From Clostridiales bacterium (lineage in GTDB: Bacteria; Bacillota; Clostridia; Oscillospirales; Oscillospiraceae), in assembly GCA_021202515.1 (NCBI GenBank), contig JAJQCW010000003.1:63943-127942 (forward strand): DNA of 64,000 bases, given 5' to 3'. Each line of letters starts with the position of its first letter. Within the stretch, counting starts at the first letter, position 1. The translations under genes were made by a program, and so were the position numbers. Of the stretch, positions 34,285 through 43,152 are shown one piece after another. Under the pieces are notes generated by a model, which was not told where the DNA came from, searched no databases, and worked only from the letters and a program-made list of their open reading frames with translations.

Positions 34285-34935
34285 ATGAGGACCAACGTTT
34301 TGCTGAACACCTACGCCTTTCAGGAGCCGTGGGCGGCGGCCTGGCTGGAGCGGGTTTTAAAGCCGGATATGCGGGCCACGGTTGTGGCCTTCTCCTTCAA
34401 CGCGGGCATGGACGAGGCTCAGGCCGCCTCAGAGGGCCACCGCCGGGACCTGCTGCCCGCTTTCGCCCACTACGGCATCGGCCCGGAACAGGTGGAACTG
34501 GTCAACTGGTTCCGGGACACGCCCCAGACTGCCCGGCAGAAAATCGAACAGAGCGACATCTTGTTTTTCACCGGCGGCTGGCCCGACCACATGATGTACC
34601 GGCTGGGTCGGTGGGAACTGACGGAACTCATTGAGCAGTTCGACGGTATCGTCATGGGGTGCAGCGCTGGGGCCATGGTGCAGATGAAACGCTACCATAT
34701 CACCCCGGACGAGGATTACCCCAACTTCGTCTATTTGTCCGGCATGGATATGCTGGACCGGTTTTACATCGAGGTCCACTACCGGGAGACCGACCTCCAG
34801 CACGCCAGCATCGACCGGGTGCGCCGGGAGCAGGGGAAACCCGTCTTTGCCATGTACAACGACGGTGGCCTACTGGTGCAGGGGGACTGTGTCACGCCCA
34901 TGGGCCGGGTGCGGCTGTATTTGCCGGAAAAGTGA
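34285..34935 (+). CDS. Peptidase E-like protein (S51 family)
   Basis: 216 residues. The nucleophile motif GCSAGAMVQ (G-x-S-A-G-A, about residue 132) and the preceding ILFFTGGWPDHMMYRL match the S51 dipeptidase E/cyanophycinase fold, which cleaves peptides after an N-terminal or beta-linked aspartate. The conserved YNDGGLLVQGD closes the domain. No signal peptide. RBS AAGGGAG, ATG 34285. A single-gene unit flanked by terminators. Confidence 0.78.
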   Translation: MRTNVLLNTYAFQEPWAAAWLERVLKPDMRATVVAFSFNAGMDEAQAASEGHRRDLLPAFAHYGIGPEQVELVNWFRDTPQTARQKIEQSDILFFTGGWPDHMMYRLGRWELTELIEQFDGIVMGCSAGAMVQMKRYHITPDEDYPNFVYLSGMDMLDRFYIEVHYRETDLQHASIDRVRREQGKPVFAMYNDGGLLVQGDCVTPMGRVRLYLPEK

Positions 34936-34949
34936 ATTGAAACGACAAA

Positions 34950-34985
34950 CCCCTCCAACCATTGAAGCGGTTGGAGGGGGATTTT
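34950..34985. terminator. Bidirectional terminator between peptidase E-like gene and purD
   Basis: CCCCTCCAACC (34950-34960) pairs with GGTTGGAGGGG (34969-34979), followed by ATTTT on the plus strand; on the minus strand GTTTGTCG follows. It lies between convergent genes. Confidence 0.8.
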
Positions 34986-35000
34986 CACGTTTTTAGGGTT

Positions 35001-36263
35001 TTACTCCACCCACACCTTGCCGATGTCGGTGCGGAAGTGCATATCCTTCCAGGTGATGGGTTTTGCGGCGGCATAGGCGTTGTCCACCGCTTCGGCCAGG
35101 GTCGCGCCCCGGGCGGTGACGCCCAGCACCCGGCCGCCGTTGGTCAGGTACTCCCCGTTGGGGCCGAACTTGGTGCCCGCGTGGAACACATAGGCGTCCT
35201 CCACCTGGTCCAGGCCGGAGATGACGTTGCCCTTCTCGTAGCTCAGGGGGTAGCCGCCGGAGGCCAGCACCAGGCAGCAGGCCGCGCCGTCCTTCCACCG
35301 GATGTCCATCTGGTCCAGGGCGCCGTCTACGCAGGCGTTGAAGATGTCAAAGAGGTCGGTGTCCAACTGATAGAGCAGGGGCTGGGTCTCCGGGTCGCCA
35401 AAGCGGGCGTTGTACTCCACCACCTTGGGGCCGGTGGGGGTCAGCATCAGGCCGAAGTAGAGCACGCCCTTGAAGGGACGGCCCTCCGCCTTCATCGCGG
35501 CCATGGTGGGGACGAAAATCTCCCGCATACACTGCTCTGCAATCTCCGGGGTGTAGTTGGGGGAGGGGGTAAACGCGCCCATGCCGCCGGTGTTAGGGCC
35601 TTCGTTGCCGTCATAGGCCCGCTTGTGGTCCTGGGAGGAGAGCATGGGGACTACGTGTTCCCCGTCGGCAAAGGCCAGCACCGTCACCTCCGGGCCGGTC
35701 ATGCACTCCTCGATGACCACTGTGGAGCCGGAAGCGCCGAACTTGCCGCCCTCCATCATGTCCCGGACGGCCTGTTTCGCCTCCTCCACCGTGGCGGCCA
35801 CAGTGACGCCCTTGCCCAGGGCCAGGCCGTCGGCCTTGACCACGATGGGCGCGCCCTGCTGGTCAATGTAGGCCAGAGCCTCCGCCTCGTCGGTGAAGGT
35901 CTGGTACTGGGCGGTGGGGATGTGATACTTGGCCATCAGCTCCTTGGAGAACGCCTTGGAAGCCTCGATGATGGCGGCGTTTTTGCGGGGGCCGAAGGCT
36001 TTCAGCCCGGCTTCTTCCATGGCGTCCACCATGCCCAGGGCCAGGGGGTCGTCCGGGGCAACCATGACGAAGTCCATCTGGTTCTCCTTGGCCCACTGGA
36101 CCATGGCGTCCACGTCGGTTGCCCCGATGGGGACGCAGGTGGCCACAGAGGAAATGCCCGCGTTGCCGGGGGCGCAGTACAGCTCTGTCACCTTGGGAGA
36201 CTGGGCCAGCTTCCAGCAGATGGCGTGCTCGCGGCCACCGCCGCCGACTACTAATACTTTCAT
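35001..36263 (-). CDS. purD: Phosphoribosylamine-glycine ligase
   Basis: 420 residues, usual length. ATP-grasp enzyme joining glycine to phosphoribosylamine, step two of purine synthesis. Visible: KVLVVGGGGREHAI at the N-terminus, IVVKADGLALGKGV, VVIEECMTGPEVTVLAFADG, the signature RFGDPETQPLL, and the C-terminal ASGGYPLSYEKGN. The ATG at 36263 has CAGGAGTG upstream; an alternative GTG at 36272 is too close to the RBS. It is separated from the other pur genes by repeat copy B and the dCMP deaminase gene. Confidence 0.97.
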   Translation of the reverse strand: MKVLVVGGGGREHAICWKLAQSPKVTELYCAPGNAGISSVATCVPIGATDVDAMVQWAKENQMDFVMVAPDDPLALGMVDAMEEAGLKAFGPRKNAAIIEASKAFSKELMAKYHIPTAQYQTFTDEAEALAYIDQQGAPIVVKADGLALGKGVTVAATVEEAKQAVRDMMEGGKFGASGSTVVIEECMTGPEVTVLAFADGEHVVPMLSSQDHKRAYDGNEGPNTGGMGAFTPSPNYTPEIAEQCMREIFVPTMAAMKAEGRPFKGVLYFGLMLTPTGPKVVEYNARFGDPETQPLLYQLDTDLFDIFNACVDGALDQMDIRWKDGAACCLVLASGGYPLSYEKGNVISGLDQVEDAYVFHAGTKFGPNGEYLTNGGRVLGVTARGATLAEAVDNAYAAAKPITWKDMHFRTDIGKVWVE

Positions 36264-36295
36264 TTGAAACACTCCTGTTTTTTTAGTTTTGAGTA

Positions 36296-36633
36296 TTGCG
36301 TTGAATCAGATGCTATTATTAGTGGCTAGTAGCTAGTGGGGTAACGCTTGGCGTTGGTCCGTATTTTGCCAAGAATAGTACCAGGTTACCACAGAGAACT
36401 ACCATCTGATAATTGACCACACCTCTTGCCTCCCCTGTGAAGCGCTGGCCGAATGGCCAATTCCTCTTTAGCGCAAATGCAGGCAGGGAGCGCAGCGGAA
36501 GTGCCGCTTGACGGCGGAGCTATGGCCCTTTGGGGGCCATGCGAGTCGCAAAGGGCAGGGAGGGGCAAAGCCCCGGAAGTGCCGCTTGACGGCGGAGGAG
36601 GGCCGCCTTTAGGCGGTGGCGGAGGGGTTTCAA
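36296..36633. repeat. Intergenic repeat family, copy B (about 340 bp, internal duplication)
   Basis: Begins with TTGAATCAGATG and TAGTGGCTAGTAGCTAGTGG, corresponding to the left ends of copies A and C. The module GGAAGTGCCGCTTGACGGCG occurs twice (near 36498 and 36576), so part of the element is duplicated. The right end, GGCGGAGGGGTTTC, abuts the stop codon of the dCMP deaminase gene. A terminal ATCCCTTT is not evident on the left. No coding sequence is plausible in this 370-nt gap. Confidence 0.75.
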
Positions 36634-37122
36634 TTAGTATCCAAAGGTCCCTTCCAGCGACTCGTCGTTGTCGATCCAGTCCTGCACTGAAATCTCCCGA
36701 TACTCGTCCTCCGAATCCCGGATAAATACGTTTTTGATGCCCGCGTTGATGATGAACCGCTTGCACAGGGAGCAGCTACAGGAATTTTTAATATACTCCC
36801 CGGTGGAGACCTCCCGCCCGGAGAGGTACATGGTCGCGCCGATCATCTTGTTGCGCTCGGCGCTGATGATGGCGTTTTGCTCGGCGTGGACGCTGCGGCA
36901 CAGCTCGTACCGCTCTCCACGGGGGATTTTGAGCTGCTGCCGGATGCAGTACCCCAGGTCGGTACAGTTTTTCCGTCCCCTGGGCGCGCCCACATAGCCG
37001 GTGGAGATGACCTCGTCGTTTTTGACGATGACCGCCCCGTAGCGGCGGCGCAGACAGGTGCCCCGTTTGGAGACCACGTCCGCCAGGTCCAGGTAATAGT
37101 TGATTTTGTCTCGTCTGGCCAT
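36634..37122 (-). CDS. dCMP deaminase family protein (ComEB-like)
   Basis: 162 residues. Zinc site of the cytidine/deoxycytidylate deaminase family: CRSVHAEQNAI (His-Ala-Glu, the Glu being the proton shuttle) and CSLCKRFIINAG (CxxC). It converts dCMP to dUMP for dTTP synthesis, and the same family includes ComEB of competence operons. A further pair of cysteines (CTDLGYC) fits the extra zinc of dCMP deaminases. No RBS of note. The minus-strand upstream region has a TATAAT near 37175. Confidence 0.88.
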   Translation of the reverse strand: MARRDKINYYLDLADVVSKRGTCLRRRYGAVIVKNDEVISTGYVGAPRGRKNCTDLGYCIRQQLKIPRGERYELCRSVHAEQNAIISAERNKMIGATMYLSGREVSTGEYIKNSCSCSLCKRFIINAGIKNVFIRDSEDEYREISVQDWIDNDESLEGTFGY

Positions 37123-37222
37123 GCGCTTCCCCCGTTTCTATTTTGCCGTGTAAAATGGAACGCTTGCACCTGCATTATACATGACTTTTCCGCCGTTGAA
37201 CAGCCCCATTTTCCGCAAACCG

Positions 37223-37250
37223 AAAAAGGGCAGGGGAGTAGCCCCTGCCC
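37223..37250 (-). terminator. Intrinsic terminator of the purE-to-AICAR transformylase operon
   Basis: On the minus strand GGGCAGGGG pairs with CCCCTGCCC (plus-strand arms 37228-37236 and 37242-37250), then TTTTTC. It isolates the pur operon from the dCMP deaminase gene. Confidence 0.85.
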
Positions 37251-37257
37251 AAACTGG

Positions 37258-38433
37258 TTAATGGTGGAACAGCCGGATACCGGTGAAGCACATGGTAATG
37301 CCGTGGCTGTTGCAGGCCGCGATGACGTTGTCGTCCCGGATGGAGCCGCCCGGCTCGGCGATATACTTCACGCCGGACTTAAACGCCCGCTCCACGTTGT
37401 CCCCGAAGGGGAAGAAGGCGTCGGAGCCGCAGGAAACCTCGCTCATCTGGGCGATCCAGGCTTTTTTCTCCTCCTCGGTCAGCACTTCGGGCTTGACCTT
37501 GAAGCTCTCCTGCCACACGCCCTCAGCCAGCACGTCCTCGTACTCGTTGGAGGTGTAGACGTCGATGGCGTTGTCCCGGTCAGGGCGGCGGATGCCGTCC
37601 ACGAACTGGAGGCCCAGCACCTTGGGATGCTGGCGCATCCACCAGTTGTTGGCCTTGTCACCTGCCAGACGGGTGCAGTGGATGCGGCTCTGCTGGCCTG
37701 CGCCCACGCCGATGGTCTGGCCGTCCTTGACGTAGCAGACGGAGTTAGATTGGGTGTATTTCAGGGTGATGAGGGCCACGATCAGGTCGATCTTGGCGGC
37801 CTGGGGCAGCTCTTTGCTGTCAGTGACGATGTTGGACAGCATTTCCTCGTCGATTTTCAGGAAGTTGTGGCCCTGCTCAAAGACCACGCCGAAAATCTCC
37901 CGGCGCTCCTGGGACTTGGGGACATAATCGGGGTCGATTTGGATGACGTTGTAGTTGCCCTTTTTCTTAGTCTTGAGGATGGCCAGGGCCTCGTCGGTGT
38001 AACCGGGGGCAATGATGCCGTCGGAGACCTCGTTTTTCAGGTAGGAGGCGGTGGCGGCGTCGCAGACATCGGAGAGTGCGGCCCAGTCGCCGTAGGAGCA
38101 GAGACGGTCGGCGCCCCGGGCGCGGATGTAGGCGGCGGCGATGGGGGTGATCTCTGCGTCCTTGTCCACAAAATAGATGGCCCGGTCGATGTCGCTGAGG
38201 GGCTTGCCCACGGCAGCCCCGGCAGGGGAGACGTGCTTAAAGGACGCGGCGGAGGGCATACCGGTGGCCTCTTTCAGCTCCTTGACCAGTTGCCAGGAGT
38301 TGAAAGCGTCCATAAAGTTGATGTAGCCGGGCTTGCCGTTGAGGACGGTAACGGGCAGCTCGCCCTCGGCCATATAGATCTTCGAGGGCTTCTGGTTGGG
38401 GTTACAGCCGTATTTCAGTTCCAGTTCTTTCAT
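37258..38433 (-). CDS. Stand-alone AICAR transformylase (PurH formyltransferase domain)
   Basis: 391 residues: only the formyltransferase part of PurH, without the N-terminal IMP cyclohydrolase domain (bifunctional PurH is about 510). It adds a formyl group from 10-formyl-tetrahydrofolate to AICAR. Visible: LKYGCNPNQKPSKIY (variant of the RYGENPHQ motif), the catalytic Lys-His in FKHVSPAGAAVG, and the C-terminal PGGSIRDDNVIAACNSHGI. The missing step is supplied by the PurO-type enzyme encoded just upstream. ATG 38433 with GGGAGG eight bases before; the GTG at 38439 is too close. Confidence 0.93.
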   Translation of the reverse strand: MKELELKYGCNPNQKPSKIYMAEGELPVTVLNGKPGYINFMDAFNSWQLVKELKEATGMPSAASFKHVSPAGAAVGKPLSDIDRAIYFVDKDAEITPIAAAYIRARGADRLCSYGDWAALSDVCDAATASYLKNEVSDGIIAPGYTDEALAILKTKKKGNYNVIQIDPDYVPKSQERREIFGVVFEQGHNFLKIDEEMLSNIVTDSKELPQAAKIDLIVALITLKYTQSNSVCYVKDGQTIGVGAGQQSRIHCTRLAGDKANNWWMRQHPKVLGLQFVDGIRRPDRDNAIDVYTSNEYEDVLAEGVWQESFKVKPEVLTEEEKKAWIAQMSEVSCGSDAFFPFGDNVERAFKSGVKYIAEPGGSIRDDNVIAACNSHGITMCFTGIRLFHH

Positions 38434-38454
38434 GCTCACTGCCTCCCAAAAGAG

Positions 38455-39162
38455 TTATTCGTTGACGTTTTTGATGACATCGTCGGTTTTGCCGGTGGCA
38501 AGGTCGATGTACCGCACGAACAGGGAGACCTTGTTCTCCTTGTTCAGGCTGTCCCACAGCAGGTCGGCCAGCTCCCCGGCGGTGGCGGCGGAGATGCCTA
38601 CCCGCTCCGGCTCGCCCTCGAAGGAGGGGAGGGGGTCGCCGTCGCCCATGTAGGTGTGGAGGAAGCGACCCTCCCCGGCGACGGGGACGTCGTACTCGTA
38701 GAAGTACCGGCAGCAGCAGGAGGGGTCGCCGTCGGCGCTCTTGAGGATGGACAGGTTATAGCTGCCGTCAGGCTTCACCACGCCGGAGATGCGGGGGGTG
38801 TAGTTGGGGGCGTCCGGCTCAAAGGTCCGGGTCAGCAGGGCGTGGCGGTAGCAGTGGCCCTCCTGGAACGCCTGCCAGATGGTGTCGGTCTGGTCGCCGT
38901 TGGTGACGATGGTCTTGCCGTCGTAGTACCGGACGGGGTGATAGATGACCAGGCTGGGGTCCACCATCTTGGCGGGGTCAAACGCCTGGGTGCGGATGCC
39001 GTCCTCGGTGACGGTAAAGATCCGGTTGCGGCTGTTCACGCTGCGGCCCATGATGAAGTAGGCGATGACCGCCTGGGTGTTGTCCGCGCTGCGGCCCAGC
39101 AGGATACCCCGGCCGGGATAGGGGTTGTTTTTCAATTCGGTGGCAATATCCAGTTTTTTCAT
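38455..39162 (-). CDS. IMP cyclohydrolase, archaeal PurO type
   Basis: 235 residues. Resembles PurO, the IMP cyclohydrolase first found in archaea and unrelated to the PurH cyclohydrolase domain: NPYPGRGILLGRS, IAYFIMGRSVNSRNRIF, and PNYTPRISGV in the second half. It closes FAICAR to IMP, the last step of the pathway. It is immediately upstream of the stand-alone AICAR transformylase (21-nt gap), so together they replace bifunctional PurH. GGGAGGTTCCT precedes ATG 39162. Confidence 0.9.
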   Translation of the reverse strand: MKKLDIATELKNNPYPGRGILLGRSADNTQAVIAYFIMGRSVNSRNRIFTVTEDGIRTQAFDPAKMVDPSLVIYHPVRYYDGKTIVTNGDQTDTIWQAFQEGHCYRHALLTRTFEPDAPNYTPRISGVVKPDGSYNLSILKSADGDPSCCCRYFYEYDVPVAGEGRFLHTYMGDGDPLPSFEGEPERVGISAATAGELADLLWDSLNKENKVSLFVRYIDLATGKTDDVIKNVNE

Positions 39163-39214
39163 AGGAACCTCCCAATGCGCCCAGGGCGCGAAACAGTCGT
39201 AAAAGGGTCAAAGG

Positions 39215-39940
39215 TTATTGAAACATCCGCAAAGCGTACCGGTCCCCGTCAAATTCATCGAAGATCGCCGCCCACCCTGCCTGGTCGCCGCCGGACTGGG
39301 CCTGCCCCTCCTTGGCGAAGGAGGAGACGGTGCGGAAGGTCAGGTGGTCGTTTTCCAGCCGGGTCAGCCGGGGGAGGGCGTAAGTCTGCTCCGTCACCAC
39401 CACCAGCAGGTAGTTCCCGCCCCGGTAGTGTTGCTCCAGCCACATAGCCAGAGCCGCCACGTCGTTGACGGCCCCTTCCGGGTCCAGGGCGATTTTGGCG
39501 TTTTTCATCACGAAAAGGGCGGTGCGATCCCCCTCCAGCAGCCGCTGAAACTTGTGTTCCAGGTGGGCCATGCGGCCCCGCAGCTCCTGCATGGCCTGCA
39601 CCACGGCCTGAGGGTCCTCCCGGCCGTTGGGCAGCCGCAGTTGTTCCACCGGCGTTTTGCCATGGAAGGACAGGTGGGTGGTCTTGCAGAGGAACATCCC
39701 GTTGCTTTGCAGCTCCACCCCGCCAGAGAGGATGGTCTCCGGGTACTCCATACACCGGGGCAGGTCGGCGTCGCCGTAGACGTAGCACCAGGAGAAGGGG
39801 TAAGAGTCCAGGTTCCCGTCCAGGTGGTCCTGGATGCGGAAGCTGACCTCGCAGTTGAAGCCCAAACTGACGATGGTATCGAAATGCGCGGGATAGGCCG
39901 TCTTTGGCCGGTTGAACCCGTGCAGCAGCCGTTCCAGCAC
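39215..39940 (-). CDS. DUF1796 family putative cysteine peptidase
   Basis: 241 residues. The segment IVSLGFNCEVSFRIQDH followed by SYPFSWCYVYGD is the signature of DUF1796, annotated as a putative papain-like cysteine peptidase; the NC and FSW positions are the conserved ones. The activity is not proven. It lies inside the purine operon, starting with GTG only 2 nt after the purN stop and ending before purO, with no good RBS, so it depends on coupling. No link to purine synthesis is known. Confidence 0.72.
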   Translation of the reverse strand: MLERLLHGFNRPKTAYPAHFDTIVSLGFNCEVSFRIQDHLDGNLDSYPFSWCYVYGDADLPRCMEYPETILSGGVELQSNGMFLCKTTHLSFHGKTPVEQLRLPNGREDPQAVVQAMQELRGRMAHLEHKFQRLLEGDRTALFVMKNAKIALDPEGAVNDVAALAMWLEQHYRGGNYLLVVVTEQTYALPRLTRLENDHLTFRTVSSFAKEGQAQSGGDQAGWAAIFDEFDGDRYALRMFQ

Positions 39941-39942
39941 CG

Positions 39943-40566
39943 TCAGCGGATGTGAACGATGCGGCCTTCCACGGAAAGCCGCCCTTCACAAAAGAGGCTC
40001 ACAGCCTGGGGCAGAAGGACCCATTCCGCCTGCTCCATGATGCGGCGCTGCAAGGTCGCGGGGGTGTCGTCCTCGTTGACGGCTACGGCCTTTTGCAGGA
40101 TGATGGGGCCGCCGTCGCACTCCTCAGAGACGAAGTGGACGGTGGCGCCGGAGAGCTTGACGCCGTATGCCAGCGCCCGCTCGTGGACGTGCAGCCCATA
40201 GTAGCCCTCCCCGCAGAAGGAGGGGATGAGGGCGGGATGGATGTTGATGATAGCGTTGGGATAGGCGTGTACCAGTTCCTCGGTGAGGACATACATGAAC
40301 CCGGCCAACACCACCAGGCCAATGTCCAGATCCTGGAGCTGTTTGGTCAGGGCGACTGTCATGGCCCGGTTGTCGGCGTAGTCCTTGCGGTTCACCACAT
40401 AGCCGGGAATGTTTGCCTTCGCTGCCCGCTCCAAGGCGTAGGCGGTGGGGGAGGAGGAGATCACGGCGGCGATTTCACCGTTCTTAAGTTCCCCTCTGTT
40501 TTGGGCGTCGATGAGGGCCTGGAGGTTGGTACCGCCGCCAGACACCAGCACTGCAATGCGCACCAT
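39943..40566 (-). CDS. purN: Phosphoribosylglycinamide formyltransferase
   Basis: 207 residues. Folate-dependent GAR transformylase (step three). Visible: IAVLVSGGGTNLQALI at the N-terminus, the catalytic Asn-His region NIHPALIPSFCGEG, and SGATVHFVSEECDGGPII with the catalytic Asp. The ATG (40566) shares one base with the purM stop (TGATG); a TTG at 40569 is less likely. AGGTCGTG serves as RBS. Confidence 0.96.
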   Translation of the reverse strand: MVRIAVLVSGGGTNLQALIDAQNRGELKNGEIAAVISSSPTAYALERAAKANIPGYVVNRKDYADNRAMTVALTKQLQDLDIGLVVLAGFMYVLTEELVHAYPNAIINIHPALIPSFCGEGYYGLHVHERALAYGVKLSGATVHFVSEECDGGPIILQKAVAVNEDDTPATLQRRIMEQAEWVLLPQAVSLFCEGRLSVEGRIVHIR

Positions 40567-41612
40567 CAAAACACGACCTCCACGCCAGCGTCTCCCGCCT
40601 TGACGGAGCCGATGATGAAGCCGTGCTGCCCGGCGCGGACGACAGTGCCCATGGCGAGGCCCGCCTGGTCCTTGGGCAGGGCGACGACCATGCCGATGCC
40701 CATGTTGAAGGTGTTGTACATATCTCTTGTGGGGATGTTCCCGGCCCGCTGGATGATGTCGAAGATGGGCAGGCGGGGGAAGGAGCGGGTATCGATGACG
40801 GCGGTCAGCCCCTTCTTCATCATGCGGGGGACGTTCTCGTAGAAGCCGCCGCCGGTGATGTGGCTGACGCCGTGGATGTCCACCCCGGCGGCCAACAGTT
40901 GGCGAATCGCGTGGACATAGATGACGGTAGGCCGCAGCAGCTCCGCGCCCAGGGTGTTGCCCAGCTCGTCATAGTGGTCGTCCCAGTGGTTCTCGATGTC
41001 CAGCACCTTGCGGACCAGAGAGAAGCCGTTGGAGTGGACGCCGCTGGAGGTCATGCCCAGCAGCACGTCGCCCTCCTGCATCCGGGCTTCGGGGTCGATG
41101 CGCTTGTCCGCGTCCACCATGCCCACGGCGAACCCGGCCAGGTCATACTCGTTCTCCGGGTAGAAGCCGGGCATTTCGGCGGTCTCGCCGCCCACCAGGG
41201 CGCAGTCGGACATCTTGCAACCGTCGGTGATGCCCTTGACGATCTGCTCGATGCGGCTGGGGACGTTTTTGCCGCAGGCGATGTAATCCAGGAAAAACAG
41301 GGGCATGGCGCCGCCGCAGATGATGTCGTTGACGCACATGGCCACGCAGTCGATGCCCACAGTGTCATGCTTGTCCATCAAAAAGGCCAGCTTCAGCTTG
41401 GTACCCACGCCGTCCGTACCGGAAACCAGCACCGGGCGCTTCATGCCGGTGAGGTCCGGGGCGAACTGGCCGCCGAAGCCGCCCAGGTCCCCCAGCACGC
41501 CGGGGATATAGGTGGAGGCGACCAGGGGCTTGATGCGGTCCACCGCCTCGTATCCGGCGGTCACATCTACACCGGCGGCAGCGTAGGAAGCGGATTTGCT
41601 GTTGGTGTTCAT
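40566..41612 (-). CDS. purM: Phosphoribosylformylglycinamidine cyclo-ligase (AIR synthetase)
   Basis: 348 residues. ATP-dependent ring closure giving AIR. Visible: SYAAAGVDVTAGYEAVDRIK, PVLVSGTDGVGTKLKLAF, NDIICGGAMPLFFLDYIACG, ALVGGETAEMPGFY and HITGGGFYENVPRM, all hallmark segments. It starts just after purF (2-nt gap), RBS GAGGAAA. Confidence 0.97.
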   Translation of the reverse strand: MNTNSKSASYAAAGVDVTAGYEAVDRIKPLVASTYIPGVLGDLGGFGGQFAPDLTGMKRPVLVSGTDGVGTKLKLAFLMDKHDTVGIDCVAMCVNDIICGGAMPLFFLDYIACGKNVPSRIEQIVKGITDGCKMSDCALVGGETAEMPGFYPENEYDLAGFAVGMVDADKRIDPEARMQEGDVLLGMTSSGVHSNGFSLVRKVLDIENHWDDHYDELGNTLGAELLRPTVIYVHAIRQLLAAGVDIHGVSHITGGGFYENVPRMMKKGLTAVIDTRSFPRLPIFDIIQRAGNIPTRDMYNTFNMGIGMVVALPKDQAGLAMGTVVRAGQHGFIIGSVKAGDAGVEVVF

Positions 41613-41614
41613 GT

Positions 41615-43114
41615 TCAGGTTTCCTCCTCAGGATAGGTGACAGAGTAGAGCGGCTCGGAGCGGAGCTTGGGGGTAGGCAGGACATAGTTGCCGGAAAAGC
41701 AGGCGTCGCAGTACCGCAGGTTCAGTTTTTTGGACAGGTGCTCCAGCCCCTCCAGAGGCATATATTGCAGAGAATCCGCGCCGATGAGCCGACAGACTTC
41801 CTCCTCTGTCCGGTTGTGGGCGACCAGGTGCCGCTCGTTGGGGATGGCCGTGCCGTAATAGCAGGCGTGAACGAAGGGGGGCGCGGTGATTTTGACGTGG
41901 ACCTCGGTGGCCCCTGCGTCCCGCAGCAACTGGACGATGCGGGCCATGGTGCCGCCCCGGACAATGGAGTCGTCTACCAAAACCAGGCGCTTTCCCTTGA
42001 CCACGGCGCTCATGGCGTTGAGCTTGATGCGGATGGACTTCTGCCGCTGAATTTTGCGGCTTTGGATAAACGTTCGCTGAATGTAGCGGTTTTTCATCAG
42101 CCCCATGCCGTAGGGGATGCCGGACTCCTTGGCGTAACCCATTGCGGCCACAATGCCGCTGTCGGGGACGCCCACCACCAAATCAGCCTCGGTGTTGGAA
42201 TACCGGGCCAGGCAGCGTCCCGCCTCCTCCCGGACCACGCCCACCGGCGCGCCGTCGATGACGGAGTCCTGCCGGGCGAAGTAGATCAGCTCGAACATAC
42301 ACAGGGCGGACTTGGCGTGGCGCACGGCACACTGATAGCTTTTCAACTGGCCGTGATGCACCACCGCCACTTCGCCCGGCGCGATGTCCCGGATGAGGGT
42401 GCCGCCCAGGGACTGGATGGCGCAGGATTCGGAGGAGAACACATAGCAGTCTCCCACCTTGCCCACGCAGAGGGGGCGGATGCCGTTGGGGTCCCGGGCG
42501 GCGATGAGGGTCTCCCGGTCCATCATGACGATGGAGAACGCGCCTATCATATACTCCATGGCGTTGAGCACCGCGTCCTCCAGGGTGTTGGTGCGCAGAT
42601 GTTCCCGGACGATGAGGTTGGTGATGATCTCCGCGTCGTTGGTGGTCTGGAAGATGGCGCCCCGACCCTCCATTTCGGTTTTCAGGGCGGCGCTGTTGAC
42701 CAGCTTGCCATTGTAGCACAGGGCGATGGAGCCGGAGGCGTGGTGGGCCACAATGGGCTGAGCGTTGTTGGGGTTGGCGTCCATCAGGTCGTTGGCGTGG
42801 CGGACGTGGCCGATGGCGGCGGTGGCCCCGGCCATTTTTTGCAGGTCCCGGCTGGCGAACACCTCCGGCACCAGCCCCTTGCCCTTGCGCAGGCTCAAAA
42901 TGCCGTTGGCGGAGCAGGTGGCAATGCCGCAGGACTCCTGCCCCCGGTGCTGGAGGGCGTAGAGGGCATTGTAGGTGTCAAAAGCCGGGTCCCGGGAAAA
43001 GCTGGGGTCGCTGCCCGCAGGCTCTCCCGGCGCCTGAGCCTTGATGATGCCGAACACGCCGCACTCCTCGTGCAGTTTATCGGAATTTTCAGGTAAAATG
43101 GCGTTGTGGTTCAT
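41615..43114 (-). CDS. purF: Amidophosphoribosyltransferase
   Basis: 499 residues. First committed enzyme of purine synthesis, making phosphoribosylamine from PRPP and glutamine. The N-terminal glutaminase nucleophile Cys follows a propeptide of about 17 residues (HEECGVFGI), as in the Bacillus-type enzyme that is processed. PRPP motif: LVLVDDSIVRGGTMARIV. Iron-sulfur ligands are plausible in the C-terminal cysteines (YCDACFSGNY). ATG 43114 has GGGAGG nearby; the frame extends upstream to 43264 without conserved sequence. Confidence 0.97.
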   Translation of the reverse strand: MNHNAILPENSDKLHEECGVFGIIKAQAPGEPAGSDPSFSRDPAFDTYNALYALQHRGQESCGIATCSANGILSLRKGKGLVPEVFASRDLQKMAGATAAIGHVRHANDLMDANPNNAQPIVAHHASGSIALCYNGKLVNSAALKTEMEGRGAIFQTTNDAEIITNLIVREHLRTNTLEDAVLNAMEYMIGAFSIVMMDRETLIAARDPNGIRPLCVGKVGDCYVFSSESCAIQSLGGTLIRDIAPGEVAVVHHGQLKSYQCAVRHAKSALCMFELIYFARQDSVIDGAPVGVVREEAGRCLARYSNTEADLVVGVPDSGIVAAMGYAKESGIPYGMGLMKNRYIQRTFIQSRKIQRQKSIRIKLNAMSAVVKGKRLVLVDDSIVRGGTMARIVQLLRDAGATEVHVKITAPPFVHACYYGTAIPNERHLVAHNRTEEEVCRLIGADSLQYMPLEGLEHLSKKLNLRYCDACFSGNYVLPTPKLRSEPLYSVTYPEEET

Positions 43115-43152
43115 GGTTCCTCCCAAACGGGGCGAAAGAGGGGACCGGCTGG

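Noticed and set aside
36877..39447. 856-codon plus-strand frame opposite the purine genes
   Set aside because: Valine/glycine/leucine-rich shadow of the AICAR transformylase and PurO genes; no RBS and no recognisable domain.
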